Shown here piece after piece: positions 43,328 to 52,647 of a stretch of 64,000 nucleotides of DNA. The position numbers and the translations under genes are program-made. Numbering within the stretch: the first letter of the stretch is position 1; the number at the start of each line of letters is the position of its first letter. The stretch spans positions 157,422 to 221,421 of the forward strand of contig JODI01000022.1 in the NCBI GenBank assembly GCA_000720805.1, given 5' to 3'. The stretch is from Streptomyces violaceoruber. GTDB lineage: Bacteria > Actinomycetota > Actinomycetes > Streptomycetales > Streptomycetaceae. The notes beneath the pieces were generated by a model that saw only the letters and a program-made list of their open reading frames with translations, searched no databases and was not told the DNA's origin.

Positions 43328-44197
43328 TTACGCCACCGTCAGTCCGCCGGAGCGCGCGGCGGTCTCCTCTCCCGGGCGCGCCGTGTCGAGAACCCGCCGT
43401 ATGCCGGCCGCGACGGCGGGGTGCACGGGCAGGGCGAGGTGACCGACGCCGCTCACCCTGACGTTCTCCGCGATCAGGTCGGGGTGCTCGACGCAGGCGG
43501 TCTCCAGCGGGTCCATCAGGTGGTCCAGATCGCTCCAGAAGCTCACGAAGTGCGTACGGCAGCCGGGCGCCGGGAGGGTCAGCTCCTCGATCAGCTCCGA
43601 GCCGGGGCGCATCTGGCGCACGATCGGGTGCGCGTTCGCCAGCGGAGCCACCCGGGTGCCGGAGTGCGGGGTGCCGAGCGTCACGAGCGTGCGGACACGA
43701 AGGTCACCGCCGAGGCGCTGCACGTAGTACCGCGCTATCAGCCCGCCCAGGCTGTGCCCGACGACATCGACCTGCCGACTGCCCGTGCGCTCGCAGATCT
43801 CCTCTATGTGCCGGCCTAGCAGTGCTGCCGCGGTGCGGATGTCGCAGGTCAGCGGCGAGTAGTTGAGCGACTCGATCTGCTGCCTGCCGTGCTGGGCGAG
43901 ACTGCGGCGCAGCAGGACGAACACCGAGCGGTTGTCGATGAACCCGTGCAGCAGCACGACCGGGGGCTTGGCCTCCTGGGGCAGCTGGGTCGCGCTGTCC
44001 TCCGGGGCCGGGATCGGGGGCACCGGGGAGCGGCGTTCCTGGGTGATGCCGGAGGGGTAGAGGAGGAGGTGGCCCGCGAGGATCGTGAGCTCCAGGGCGG
44101 TCGCCTTCAGGAGGTCCAGGGAGATTCCCGCCAGTCTGCCCGGCAGCAGACGCCGGCAGAGCGGAAGAAGGGGAAATGCTGCCCCGGTGACCTTCAT
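43328..44197 (-). CDS. Lipase/esterase-type alpha/beta hydrolase
   Basis: 289 residues. An N-terminal hydrophobic stretch (LPGRLAGISLDLLKATALELTILAGHLLLYP) may anchor it in the membrane. The oxyanion-hole motif is VVLLHGF, the nucleophile Ser lies in DVVGHSLGGLIARYY, and the C-terminal GVGHLALPVH supplies the catalytic His; LDHLMDPLE can hold the acid. The arrangement is that of streptomycete triacylglycerol lipases/esterases (PF12697/PF01674-like). ATG 44197 has AGGAGGT with good spacing. Natural substrate unknown. Confidence 0.85.
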   Translation of the reverse strand: MKVTGAAFPLLPLCRRLLPGRLAGISLDLLKATALELTILAGHLLLYPSGITQERRSPVPPIPAPEDSATQLPQEAKPPVVLLHGFIDNRSVFVLLRRSLAQHGRQQIESLNYSPLTCDIRTAAALLGRHIEEICERTGSRQVDVVGHSLGGLIARYYVQRLGGDLRVRTLVTLGTPHSGTRVAPLANAHPIVRQMRPGSELIEELTLPAPGCRTHFVSFWSDLDHLMDPLETACVEHPDLIAENVRVSGVGHLALPVHPAVAAGIRRVLDTARPGEETAARSGGLTVA

Positions 44198-44386
44198 GGC
44201 CGACCTCCTGTCGGCACACGGGAGGACGGCTCTGTCCCCCGTATGCCCTCCTGGGGAGGCGTGGCAAAGGTTTTCCACAGAGGATGCTCAGGGCGGGTGG
44301 GGGCGACGACGTGAGGCTCCCTGCCCGTCTGGCGCCGGGTTCCCCTTTTGTCGTGCCTTACCCGCCCTGCGTGCCCTCGTCGATAC

Positions 44387-44429
44387 GCCTCACCGCCGCG
44401 GCGCGCGGCCGGCAGCGCGGCGGTGAGGC
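44387..44429. terminator. 14-bp GC hairpin in the gap before icmB
   Basis: GCCTCACCGCCGCG (44387-44400) pairs with 44416-44429 around a 15-base loop. It lies in the 449-base gap between the divergent esterase and icmB genes, where I see no other gene. There is no T-run, so a structural or regulatory role is as likely as termination. Confidence 0.45.
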
Positions 44430-44584
44430 GACCTCGTTGCGGCTCCCGAACGTGTCCCATCATGTGATTTCCCCCTCGGTATCCACCGCGAAACTGCCGG
44501 TTGCGGGATGCTGGAGATAACGTTCGTTCACTTTCCCGGCCGGTATGGGTACGTCGGTACTTGTCGGCACAGAGAGATTCGAAC

Positions 44585-44620
44585 CAGATGGATTCGGTAC
44601 AGATGGATCCGGTACAGATG
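44585..44620 (+). repeat. 15-bp tandem repeat in the icmB leader
   Basis: CAGATGGATTCGGTA, then CAGATGGATCCGGTA, then a partial third copy CAGATGGACGCAG, starting at 44585, 44600 and 44615. The repeats end about 25 bases before the icmB start. Confidence 0.75.
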
Positions 44621-44646
44621 GACGCAGTCGCTTCATGGAGGCAGTG

Positions 44647-45063
<417 letters not shown>

Positions 45064-45214
45064 GCCGTCGTCCTGCGTGCGCGGGGCCGGGCGGCCGGGG
45101 TCCGGGGGCGCCGACAGGCGACTGTTGCCTCGGGGTGCAGTCGGGGGGCCGTTGTCAGCGGGTCGGGCCGGACGGCGAGGGCTGAGAGCGCCGGCGCATG
45201 ACCGTTGGCTGGGA

Positions 45215-45445
45215 GTGTTGCCCGGCGGCCGTCGTCCGGGGGTGTTGCCCGGCAGTCGTCGTCCGGAGGCACTGCTCCGCGAGTGCGGTCTGGCGACGTC
45301 GCCCCGCGGCTGCAGTCCGGAGGCGCTGTCCTGTGGCTGTCGTCCGGGACCGTTGCCCCGGGGATGCGGTCGGGAGGCGCCGCCCCATGGCCGTTGACTC
45401 GGGTCGTTGTCCGGCGGCCGTCGTCCGGGGGTGCGGCACCCGAGC
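45215..45445. repeat. Degenerate tandem array, unit about 27 bp, about eight units
   Basis: Units follow the loose pattern GGNGGCGNTGCCCCGCGGC plus TGTCGTCC, recurring every 26-28 bases between icmB and the convergent DUF5691 gene. All frames are open because the unit is GC-rich and lacks stops; the encoded strings are not protein-like. The 409-base gap holds nothing else that I can see. Confidence 0.65.
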
Positions 45446-45472
45446 CCCCGTTCGGCCTGAACGCCCCCGTCC

Positions 45473-47146
45473 TCAGTCGGCGGAGTCGGCGGACTCCGTG
45501 GACTCGGCGGACGGGCTGAGGGGTCGTGCCGCGCCCAGTTCCTCCTGCATCGCCGCCCGCAACCGCAGGGTGGTCACCAGACGCTGGAACGCCTCCGCCC
45601 AGTACCCCCCGGCCCCGGGACTCGCGTCCTCCGGCTCGTCGGGCACCGCCATCAGCCCGTCGAGAGTGCTCGCCTCCGAGGGGTCGAGGCAGCGTTCCGC
45701 CAGGCCCATCACTCCGCTGAAACTCCATGGGTAACTCCCCGCGTCCCGTGCGATGTTGAGCGCGTCGACCACAGCCCGGCCGAGCGGCGCGGCCCACGGC
45801 ACCGCACACACTCCGAGCAGCTGGAACGCCTCGGACAGCCCGTGGGCCGAGATGAACCCGGCCACCCAGTCGGCCCGTTCGGCGGCGTCCAGCGTGCCGA
45901 GCAGTTTGGCCCGCTCGGCCAGGGACACCGCCCCGGGACCTCCGGCCTCGGGTGCCGCGGGTGCCCCCAGGAGCGCCCGCGCCCATGCCGCGTCCCGCTG
46001 CCGCACCGCCGCCCGGCACCACGCGGCGTGCAGTTCGGCCTGCCAGTCGTCCGCCACCGGCAGAGCCACGATCTCCTGGGGCGTACGCCCGCCGAGCCGT
46101 CCCGGCCAGGTGCCGAGCGGCGCCGCCTCCACCAACTGGCCGAACCACCACGACCGTTCTCCCCGCCCCGCGGGAGGCTTGGGCACGACGCCGTCGCTCT
46201 CCATGCCCGGGTCGCACTCGTGCGGCGCCTCTATCGCGAGGGTCGGTGTGTCCACGGTGTGGTCGACGGCCGCGCACGCCCCGGCCCGCACCGCCATCCG
46301 TCCGGCGAGCGCCGAGCCGGGCAGCGCCGACAGCAGCTCCGCGGCCGTCGCCCGTACGTTGCGGCTGCGGTCGGTCAGCGCCTGCTCAAGGAAGGGCTCG
46401 TCGTCCGCGGCCAGGCCCGTGCGCAGGGAGTCGAGGAACATCAGCCGGTCCTCGGCCCGTTCCGTCGTCCAGGTCGTGGCGAGCAGGTCGCGCGCGGCGG
46501 CCGGCTCACGGGAGCGGAGCGCGCTCAGCAGGGCGACCCGTTCCGCGAACAGGCCTTCCTGCCACAGCTGCCGGACCTTCCCGGTGTCCTCCAGGAGGGG
46601 CAGGGTCGTGCCCCCGCCCGGTGTCGCGCGCAGGGCGAACCGCCAGTCGGGGTTCAGCCGGGCGAGCCACACCGCGCGCGGTCCGGCGAACGTCAGCGCC
46701 GCCGGCCGCAGGTCCGTACGCCCCCTTGCCGCGTCCAGGAGCGCGGGCAGCAGTTCGGGGGGAGGCGCGTAGCCCCGGGAGTTCGCCGTGGTGAGCCATT
46801 GCGGCAGCAGTTCCATGAGGTCCGGCGCCGTACCCCGGCGGCCACCGCCGCCCGCGCCGGGGCGGTCGGCCAGCAGCATGGCCAGTCTGCGGGCCGCCGC
46901 GGAGGGCAAGGGTGGGCGCGGGTCCTCCGCCAACGGGTCCGGCAGCCGAGCCGCTCGCCCGGGTCGCAGGCCGGCCCGTCGTCGTACGGTCTCCACGGCC
47001 GCCGCGTCCAGCAGCGCCAGCGGGGCTTCCGGGCCGGGCGGGCAGCCGGGTGGCGTACGACGCTCGGTCCCGAGCAGGGCCGCTGTGACGAGTTCCTCCC
47101 AGGCGCCCGGGGTGGGCGCGTCCACAGGAGCGGAAGTCCTGGTCAT
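45473..47146 (-). CDS. DUF5691 protein of the MoxR/SWIM/VWA cluster
   Basis: 557-residue soluble, alpha-helical protein. Blocks include WEELVTAALLGTERRTPP at the N-terminus, LMELLPQWLTTANSRGYAPPP, FLEQALTDRSRNVRATAAELLSALP (a HEAT-like helical repeat) and SYPWSFSGVMGLAERCLDP. I place it in DUF5691 from the LLGTERR start and its constant company with SWIM and MoxR genes. No enzymatic motif is apparent; the HEAT-like part suggests protein binding. It lies 169 bases downstream of the SWIM gene in the same direction and may be read from its damage-type promoter. Start at ATG 47146. Confidence 0.8.
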   Translation of the reverse strand: MTRTSAPVDAPTPGAWEELVTAALLGTERRTPPGCPPGPEAPLALLDAAAVETVRRRAGLRPGRAARLPDPLAEDPRPPLPSAAARRLAMLLADRPGAGGGGRRGTAPDLMELLPQWLTTANSRGYAPPPELLPALLDAARGRTDLRPAALTFAGPRAVWLARLNPDWRFALRATPGGGTTLPLLEDTGKVRQLWQEGLFAERVALLSALRSREPAAARDLLATTWTTERAEDRLMFLDSLRTGLAADDEPFLEQALTDRSRNVRATAAELLSALPGSALAGRMAVRAGACAAVDHTVDTPTLAIEAPHECDPGMESDGVVPKPPAGRGERSWWFGQLVEAAPLGTWPGRLGGRTPQEIVALPVADDWQAELHAAWCRAAVRQRDAAWARALLGAPAAPEAGGPGAVSLAERAKLLGTLDAAERADWVAGFISAHGLSEAFQLLGVCAVPWAAPLGRAVVDALNIARDAGSYPWSFSGVMGLAERCLDPSEASTLDGLMAVPDEPEDASPGAGGYWAEAFQRLVTTLRLRAAMQEELGAARPLSPSAESTESADSAD

Positions 47147-47315
47147 GGGTTCCGTACCGTTCCTCTCCGTGTGGTGCCCGGGAGTGGTTGAAGGGTCACT
47201 GGGTTCGGGTGTCCCGTGAAGCCGGACACATGCGTGGATCGAGTGGAAGTGGGTGGGTTGGTGGGCGGGTGGGGTGGCTCGTCGGTTTGGGGCGCGGGTC
47301 CCCGCACGGGTCGGT

Positions 47316-48671
47316 TCAGCACAGGGACACCGCCTCGCCCGCACCCTCCGGCCAGGCCGTCAGCGGAGTGAAGCCGCGGTGGCCGCACTCGCCGAACACG
47401 GTGACCGGGGCGCCGCCCGACAGGGACACGAGCCGCCACAGACCCGGCCGGGACCGCGCGGAGGGCGTCAGCGGCAGCGCCGTCTCCCCGTCGGAGTCGG
47501 CCAGTTGCCAGGAGTCGCCGTCCGGGGTGGGCACGACCCGCTCCAGCGTCACCGGAACGGAATCCAGCCACGGGTCGTCCCGCAGCGCCTCGCCGTAGCG
47601 GGCGGCCGCCTCGGCCGGGGTCAGCCCCGGCGGTCGTAGCGCGGCCGGCGCGGGCGGGGCGAACTGCTCGCCCAGAGTCACCCGTGACTGCCCGGCACCC
47701 GGATACGCCGACACCTCCGCGTCCAGGACCAGCCCCACCGGCAGTGCCAGCTCCGGTGCGCGGCCGGCGGCACCATAGGAGAGGAGCAGCGCCGTACGAC
47801 CGGACTCGGCGCCGTACAGCCATATCCGGCGGGTCGTCAGCCGGGCGTCGGCCGTGTCGTACTGCGCGAGGACCAGCCAGCGGTCCCGCAGCGGCGGGCC
47901 GTCCGTCGAACCGGCCAGGCCGATCCGGGAACGGACCGTCGCCGCGAGGCCCTCGGGCAGTCCCTCCCGCCGCAGCCAGCCCTGGTCGAGGAGATGGAGG
48001 AGGGCGCACTCCTCCAGCAGCCGCACCGGCCAGCCCGGCCCGGACGACGGGATCGAACCCAACTCCCGCACACGGGCGGCCAGTCCGGAGGCCTGGGCGT
48101 CGACCATGCGGGCCGCCGTCTCCTCCCACAGCCCGTACCCCGCCTGCTCCGCGCCCGCCAGGCCGCCGCGCAACAGGTCCGCCAGCCGCTGTTCCAGCTC
48201 CGTCGCCCCCGCGGTGATCCGCTCGGCCCGGCGCTCCGCCCGGCGTCGCGCCGCCTCCGGATCACTCGAGCCGGACGCGGCCCCGGCCCCGCCGGCCGAC
48301 TGTTTCTCCTGCGCGCGCTTCCTTCTCCCCTCTATCCACTGCCCGGCCCACTCCGGCGGCTGCCCCGGCGGCACCGCGCCGTCCCCTGCCGCCCAGAGCA
48401 GCAGCAGCCCGAGCGCGTGCTTGCACGGGAACTTGCGGCTCGGACAACTGCACTTGTACGCCGGACCGGACGCGTCCGCGATGTCCACGACCGTCTGATA
48501 CGGCTTGCCGCCACTGCCCTGGCACAGCCCCCACACCGTCCCCTCCCCACAACTGCCCGCCTCGGACCACGGACCGGCCGCGCCGAGTTTGCTGCCCGCT
48601 TTGCGTGACGAGGCGTCAGGCGCCAGTGACAGCACCTGGTCCGCGCTCCAGCGCACCCCCTGCTGAGTCAT
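47316..48671 (-). CDS. SWIM zinc-finger protein
   Basis: 451 residues. The SWIM finger is complete: Cys74, Cys76, Cys83 and His85 in KCSCPSRKFPCKHALGLLL (CxCx6CxH). SWIM fingers bind DNA or proteins. An Ala/Arg/Glu-rich helical segment follows, then a C-terminal region with WLVLAQYDTADARLTTRRIWLYG and LERVVPTPDGDSWQLAD of unknown fold. The ATG at 48671 lies seven bases after a perfect -10 element, so the message is probably leaderless. It is divergent from the MoxR gene. A 177-bp part of this gene (48021-48197) has been copied in inverted orientation to 49978-50143. Confidence 0.88.
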   Translation of the reverse strand: MTQQGVRWSADQVLSLAPDASSRKAGSKLGAAGPWSEAGSCGEGTVWGLCQGSGGKPYQTVVDIADASGPAYKCSCPSRKFPCKHALGLLLLWAAGDGAVPPGQPPEWAGQWIEGRRKRAQEKQSAGGAGAASGSSDPEAARRRAERRAERITAGATELEQRLADLLRGGLAGAEQAGYGLWEETAARMVDAQASGLAARVRELGSIPSSGPGWPVRLLEECALLHLLDQGWLRREGLPEGLAATVRSRIGLAGSTDGPPLRDRWLVLAQYDTADARLTTRRIWLYGAESGRTALLLSYGAAGRAPELALPVGLVLDAEVSAYPGAGQSRVTLGEQFAPPAPAALRPPGLTPAEAAARYGEALRDDPWLDSVPVTLERVVPTPDGDSWQLADSDGETALPLTPSARSRPGLWRLVSLSGGAPVTVFGECGHRGFTPLTAWPEGAGEAVSLC

Positions 48672-48678
48672 GTCATCG

Positions 48679-48701
48679 AAGGTAGATCCCCCCACTGACA
48701 A
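48679..48701 (-). promoter_or_regulatory. RecA-NDp (PafBC-type) promoter of the SWIM gene
   Basis: On the minus strand TTGTCAGTG (48701-48693), eight bases, then TACCTT (48684-48679): an exact fit to TTGTCRGTG-N8-TANNNT. The start codon begins seven bases after the -10, so transcription probably starts at the ATG itself. Confidence 0.8.
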
Positions 48702-48738
48702 TCGGCCCCGCGAGAGCGTTTGTGCAGGTCAGATCGCA

Positions 48739-48761
48739 TTGTCAGTGGTGTGGTGCACGGT
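48739..48761 (+). promoter_or_regulatory. RecA-NDp-like promoter of the MoxR operon
   Basis: TTGTCAGTG (48739-48747), eight bases, then CACGGT (48756-48761). The upstream box is perfect; the -10 differs from TANNNT only in its first base. With the opposite box it forms an 11-bp inverted repeat (CCACTGACAAT at 48692-48702, ATTGTCAGTGG at 48738-48748). Confidence 0.65.
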
Positions 48762-48804
48762 GGACACCAGATCCGAACCGGCCGAGCTGGAGGGGGACTC
48801 AGCC

Positions 48805-49935
48805 ATGTCTGTGTCTGCAGAACCTATGTCCGCACCCGTGCGGGAGCAGGAGCCGAGCGAGGCGTTGCGGCCGCATGCCGAGGACGCCTTCGCGCAGGAA
48901 CTCGCCGTGCTCGCCGCACAGGACGACCGTCCGCGCCCGGCCCGCTGGAAGCTGTCGCCGTGGGCCGTCGCCACCTATCTCCTCGGCGGCACCCTGCCCG
49001 ACGGCACGGTGATCACGCCGAAGTACGTCGGCCCGCGCCGCATCGTCGAGGTCGCCGTCACCACCCTCGCCACCGATCGCGCCCTGCTCCTGCTCGGCGT
49101 GCCCGGCACCGCGAAGACCTGGGTCTCCGAGCACCTGGCGGCGGCGGTCAGCGGCGATTCCACCCTGCTCGTCCAGGGCACGGCCGGCACCCCGGAGGAA
49201 GCCATCCGGTACGGCTGGAACTACGCCCAGCTGCTCGCGCACGGCCCGAGCCGGGACGCCCTGGTGCCCAGCCCGGTCATGCGGGCGATGGCCGAGGGGA
49301 TGACGGCCCGGGTCGAGGAGTTGACCCGCATCCCGGCCGACGTGCAGGACACGCTCATCACGATCCTGTCGGAGAAGACGCTGCCGATACCGGAACTGGG
49401 CCAGGAGGTGCAGGCGGTCCGCGGCTTCAACCTGATCGCGACGGCCAACGACCGCGACCGCGGGGTCAACGACCTGTCCAGTGCCCTGCGCCGCCGCTTC
49501 AACACGGTGGTGCTGCCGCTGCCGGAGAGCGTCGAGGCCGAGGTCGACATCGTCTCGCGGCGCGTCGACCAGCTCGGCCGCTCGCTCGACCTGCCGTCCG
49601 CGCCCGACGGCATCGACGAGATCCGCCGCGTCGTGACCGTCTTCCGGGAACTGCGTGACGGCGTCACGTCCGACGGCCGGACCAAGCTCAAGTCGCCCAG
49701 CGGCACGCTCTCGACGGCCGAGGCCATCTCCGTCGTCACCAACGGCCTCGCGCTCGCGGCCCACTTCGGCGACGGCGTCCTGCGGGCCGGTGATGTCGCC
49801 GCGGGCATCCTCGGCGCCGTCGTCCGCGACCCCGCGTCCGACAAGGTCGTCTGGCAGGAGTACCTGGAGGCGGTCGTCCGCGAACGCGACGGCTGGACGG
49901 ACTTCTACCGCGCCTGCCGGGAGGTGAGCGCGTGA
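48805..49935 (+). CDS. MoxR-family AAA+ ATPase
   Basis: 376 residues. Walker A is GVPGTAKT (98-105), Walker B and sensor regions are in TLITILSEKTLPIPELGQEV and FNLIATANDRDRGVNDLSSA, with the arginine finger in LRRRFNTVVLPLPE. MoxR ATPases work with VWA-domain partners to remodel or activate protein complexes; here the VWA gene lies three genes downstream in the same operon. ATG 48805 is used; GGAGGGGG lies about 12 bases upstream, and ATG 48826 is an alternative. An in-frame GTG overlaps its stop (GTGA at 49932), likely the ancestral start of the next gene before a sequence copy was inserted. Confidence 0.9.
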   Translation: MSVSAEPMSAPVREQEPSEALRPHAEDAFAQELAVLAAQDDRPRPARWKLSPWAVATYLLGGTLPDGTVITPKYVGPRRIVEVAVTTLATDRALLLLGVPGTAKTWVSEHLAAAVSGDSTLLVQGTAGTPEEAIRYGWNYAQLLAHGPSRDALVPSPVMRAMAEGMTARVEELTRIPADVQDTLITILSEKTLPIPELGQEVQAVRGFNLIATANDRDRGVNDLSSALRRRFNTVVLPLPESVEAEVDIVSRRVDQLGRSLDLPSAPDGIDEIRRVVTVFRELRDGVTSDGRTKLKSPSGTLSTAEAISVVTNGLALAAHFGDGVLRAGDVAAGILGAVVRDPASDKVVWQEYLEAVVRERDGWTDFYRACREVSA

Positions 49936-49977
49936 GTGGCGGTGGGAGGGCTGCGGGCGGGCGGCGGGGTGGGTCCG

Positions 49978-50143
49978 GTGCTGGAACAGCGGCTGGCGGA
50001 CCTGTCGCGCGGCGGCCTGACGGGCACGGAGCAGGCGGGGTACGGGCTGTGGGAGGAGACGGCGGCCCGCATGGTCGACGCCCAGGCCTCCGGACTGGCC
50101 AGCCGTGTGCGGGAGTTGGGTTCGGGCTGGCCGGAGCGGGTCC
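49978..50143 (+). pseudogene. Inverted partial copy of the SWIM gene
   Basis: Reads LEQRLADLSRGGLTGTEQAG and YGLWEETAARMVDAQASGL, almost identical at DNA level to the SWIM gene segment at 48021-48197 on the other strand, apart from scattered substitutions and one gap of about 17 bases. It lacks the zinc finger and the C-terminal part, so it is not a functional gene. It fills the 303-base gap between the MoxR and DUF5682 genes, where related operons usually have overlapping genes. Confidence 0.85.
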
Positions 50144-50238
50144 GTTGACGTGCGGACTGTGGGCGGGTGGGCGGTCGTACCCGGAGCCCGTGGGGCTGGT
50201 CGGTGACGATGTGGGGCGGTCGCGGAGGCGAGGGGGGC

Positions 50239-52647
50239 ATGGTGGCGGGAGCTGAGGAGGGCGGGCGTGCGTGGCCCGGGGAGGGGCCGCTGCTGCTCGG
50301 GGTGCGGCATCACGGACCGGGATCCGCGCGGGCCGTGCGGGCGGCGCTGGACGCGGCCCGGCCGCGGGTTGTGCTGATCGAAGGTCCGCCCGAGGCCGAC
50401 GCGCTGATCCCGCTCGCCGCGGACGAGGACATGCGACCGCCGGTCGCGCTCCTCGCCCACGCGGTGGACGAGCCCGGCCGCTCGGCGTTCTGGCCGCTCG
50501 CCGAGTTCTCCCCCGAGTGGGTCGCGATCCGCTGGGCCGTGGAGCACGAGGTGCCGGCCCACTTCATCGACCTGCCGGCCACGCACACGCTGGCGTGGGG
50601 GAGGGACGGAGAAGAGGAGCCACCTCAAGGGGACGAACCCGAGGAGGGCGACAAACCCGAGGAGGAGAGCGCCGCTGCGAACGGCGGGGCCGACGTCCGG
50701 GTCGACCCGCTCGCCGTGCTCGCGGAGACCGCCGGTTACGACGATCCCGAGCGCTGGTGGGAGGACGTCGTCGAGCACCGGGGGCCGGGCGACGGGGACC
50801 CCTTCGCGCCGTTCACCGCGCTCGAGGAGGCGATGGGGGCGCTACGGGAGACGTACGGCAGCGGGGGCCATGGCCGGGATCTCGTGCGGGAGGCGTACAT
50901 GCGGCTCCAGATGCGGGACGCACAGCGCCGGTTCGGGGACGGCGTCGCGGTGGTGTGCGGGGCCTGGCACGTGCCGGCGCTGCGGCACAGGACCACCGTC
51001 GGCGCGGACAAGGCACTGCTGAAGGGGCTGCCCAAGGTCAAGACGGACATGACGTGGGTGCCGTGGACGTACCGCAGGCTGTCCCGGCGCAGTGGATACG
51101 GCGCGGGGATCGACTCCCCCGGGTGGTACGGGCATCTGTTCCGGGTGCCGGACCGTCCGGTCGAGCGCTGGCTGACCAAGGTGGCGGGGCTGCTGCGGCA
51201 GGAGGACCGGCTCGTGTCCTCGGCGCACGTCATCGAGGCGGTGCGGCTGGCCGGGACGCTCGCCACGATGCGGGGCCGCCCGCTGGCCGGCCTGAGCGAG
51301 ACCACGGATGCCGTGCGGGCCGTGATGTGCGACGGCTCGGACGTGCCGCTGGCGCTGGTGCACGACCGGCTGGTCGTCGGGGACGTGCTCGGCGAGGTGC
51401 CGGCGGCGGCGCCCGCGGTGCCGCTGCAGCGGGACCTCGACCGGATCCAGCGCAGGCTGCGGCTCAAACCGGAGGCGGCCGAGCGCGAGCTGGAGCTCGA
51501 CCTGCGCAAGGACACCGACGCCGAGCGCAGCAGGCTGCTGCACCGGCTGCGACTGCTGGGCGTGGCGTGGGGCGAGCCGGCCGCCTCGCGCGGCAGCACG
51601 GGCACGTTCCGGGAGACCTGGCGGCTCCGGTGGGAGCCGGAACTGGCCGTGCGGATCGCGGAGGCGGGGGTGTGGGGGACGACCGTGCTCGGCGCCGCGA
51701 CCGCCAAGGCGGAGTCCGACGCGGTCGCCGCGCGGGGCCTCGCCGACGTCACCGCACTCGCCGAGCGTTGCCTGCTGGCCGACCTGCCGGACGCGCTCCC
51801 CACGGTGATGCGGATCCTCGCCGACCGGGCCGCCCTCGACGCCGACGTCGCCCATCTCGCCCAGGCCCTGCCCGCCCTGGTCCGCTCCCTGCGCTACGGC
51901 GACGTCCGCGGCACGGACACGGCGGCCCTGACGGAGGTCGCCGCGGGACTCGCCGAGCGGATCTTCGTCGGCCTGCCCCCGGCCTGCGCCGCGCTCGACA
52001 CGGACGCGGCCGACGAGATGCGCCGCCACGTCGACGCGGTGCACGGATCGGTGGGGCTGCTCGACGACGTCGCCGCACCGGCCCACGGCGACCTGCGCGT
52101 GCGGTGGCACGCGGTGCTCGGAGTGCTGGCGCGGCGGGACACCGTGACCGGGGTGATCCGGGGCCGTGCCGTGCGACTGCTGCTGGACGGCGGGGAGCTG
52201 GCGCGGGACGAGGCGGCCCGGCTGATGGGGCTCGTGCTGTCGCCGGGGACCCCGCCGGCCGACGCGGCCGCGTGGATCGAGGGCTTCGTCGGCGGCGGCT
52301 CGGGCGGGGGGATGCTGCTCGTGCACGACGAACGACTGCTCGGACTGGTCGACGCCTGGCTGACCGGTGTGCCGGCGGAGGCGTTCACCGACGTACTGCC
52401 CTTGCTGCGGCGCACGTTCTCGGCGTACGAGGCGGGCGTGCGCCGGACACTCGGCGAACTGGTCCGACGCGGGCCGGGGCAGCCGGGGAGCGCGGCGGCG
52501 ACGGGATCCGGCATACCCGGCTTCGCAGCCGACCTCGACGGCGCACGCGCGGACGCGGTGGTGCCGGTTGTGCGGCTGCTGCTGGGGCTGGGGCAGGGCG
52601 GAGTGGAACCGGACACGGACAACGACCTTGTGGGGGTGGCGCGATGA
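50239..52647 (+). CDS. DUF5682 protein of the MoxR/VWA cluster
   Basis: 802-residue soluble protein. The N-terminus PLLLGVRHHGPGSARAVRAA followed by VVLIEGPPEADALI and CGAWHVPALR is the DUF5682 signature; the paired His residues (RHHGPGS) and EGPPEAD recall the TraB/ChaN-like fold, where such residues bind metal or heme, but activity is not established. The C-terminal half is helical (ELELDLRKDTDAERSRLLHRL and others). ATG 50239 is preceded by GAGGGGGG. The usual start overlapping the MoxR stop seems to have been lost when the SWIM fragment was inserted. It is followed by a coupled small ORF. Confidence 0.82.
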   Translation: MVAGAEEGGRAWPGEGPLLLGVRHHGPGSARAVRAALDAARPRVVLIEGPPEADALIPLAADEDMRPPVALLAHAVDEPGRSAFWPLAEFSPEWVAIRWAVEHEVPAHFIDLPATHTLAWGRDGEEEPPQGDEPEEGDKPEEESAAANGGADVRVDPLAVLAETAGYDDPERWWEDVVEHRGPGDGDPFAPFTALEEAMGALRETYGSGGHGRDLVREAYMRLQMRDAQRRFGDGVAVVCGAWHVPALRHRTTVGADKALLKGLPKVKTDMTWVPWTYRRLSRRSGYGAGIDSPGWYGHLFRVPDRPVERWLTKVAGLLRQEDRLVSSAHVIEAVRLAGTLATMRGRPLAGLSETTDAVRAVMCDGSDVPLALVHDRLVVGDVLGEVPAAAPAVPLQRDLDRIQRRLRLKPEAAERELELDLRKDTDAERSRLLHRLRLLGVAWGEPAASRGSTGTFRETWRLRWEPELAVRIAEAGVWGTTVLGAATAKAESDAVAARGLADVTALAERCLLADLPDALPTVMRILADRAALDADVAHLAQALPALVRSLRYGDVRGTDTAALTEVAAGLAERIFVGLPPACAALDTDAADEMRRHVDAVHGSVGLLDDVAAPAHGDLRVRWHAVLGVLARRDTVTGVIRGRAVRLLLDGGELARDEAARLMGLVLSPGTPPADAAAWIEGFVGGGSGGGMLLVHDERLLGLVDAWLTGVPAEAFTDVLPLLRRTFSAYEAGVRRTLGELVRRGPGQPGSAAATGSGIPGFAADLDGARADAVVPVVRLLLGLGQGGVEPDTDNDLVGVAR

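Noticed and set aside
44560..44600. tRNA-like GGTTCGAATC on the minus strand
   Set aside because: The surrounding bases do not form a T stem or acceptor stem, and no anticodon arm is found.
44430..44646. Cobalamin riboswitch before icmB
   Set aside because: No B12-box or conserved aptamer blocks are present in the leader.
49936..50148. Intact 70-codon gene after MoxR
   Set aside because: It is the truncated inverted copy of the SWIM gene and lacks the domains of the parent.
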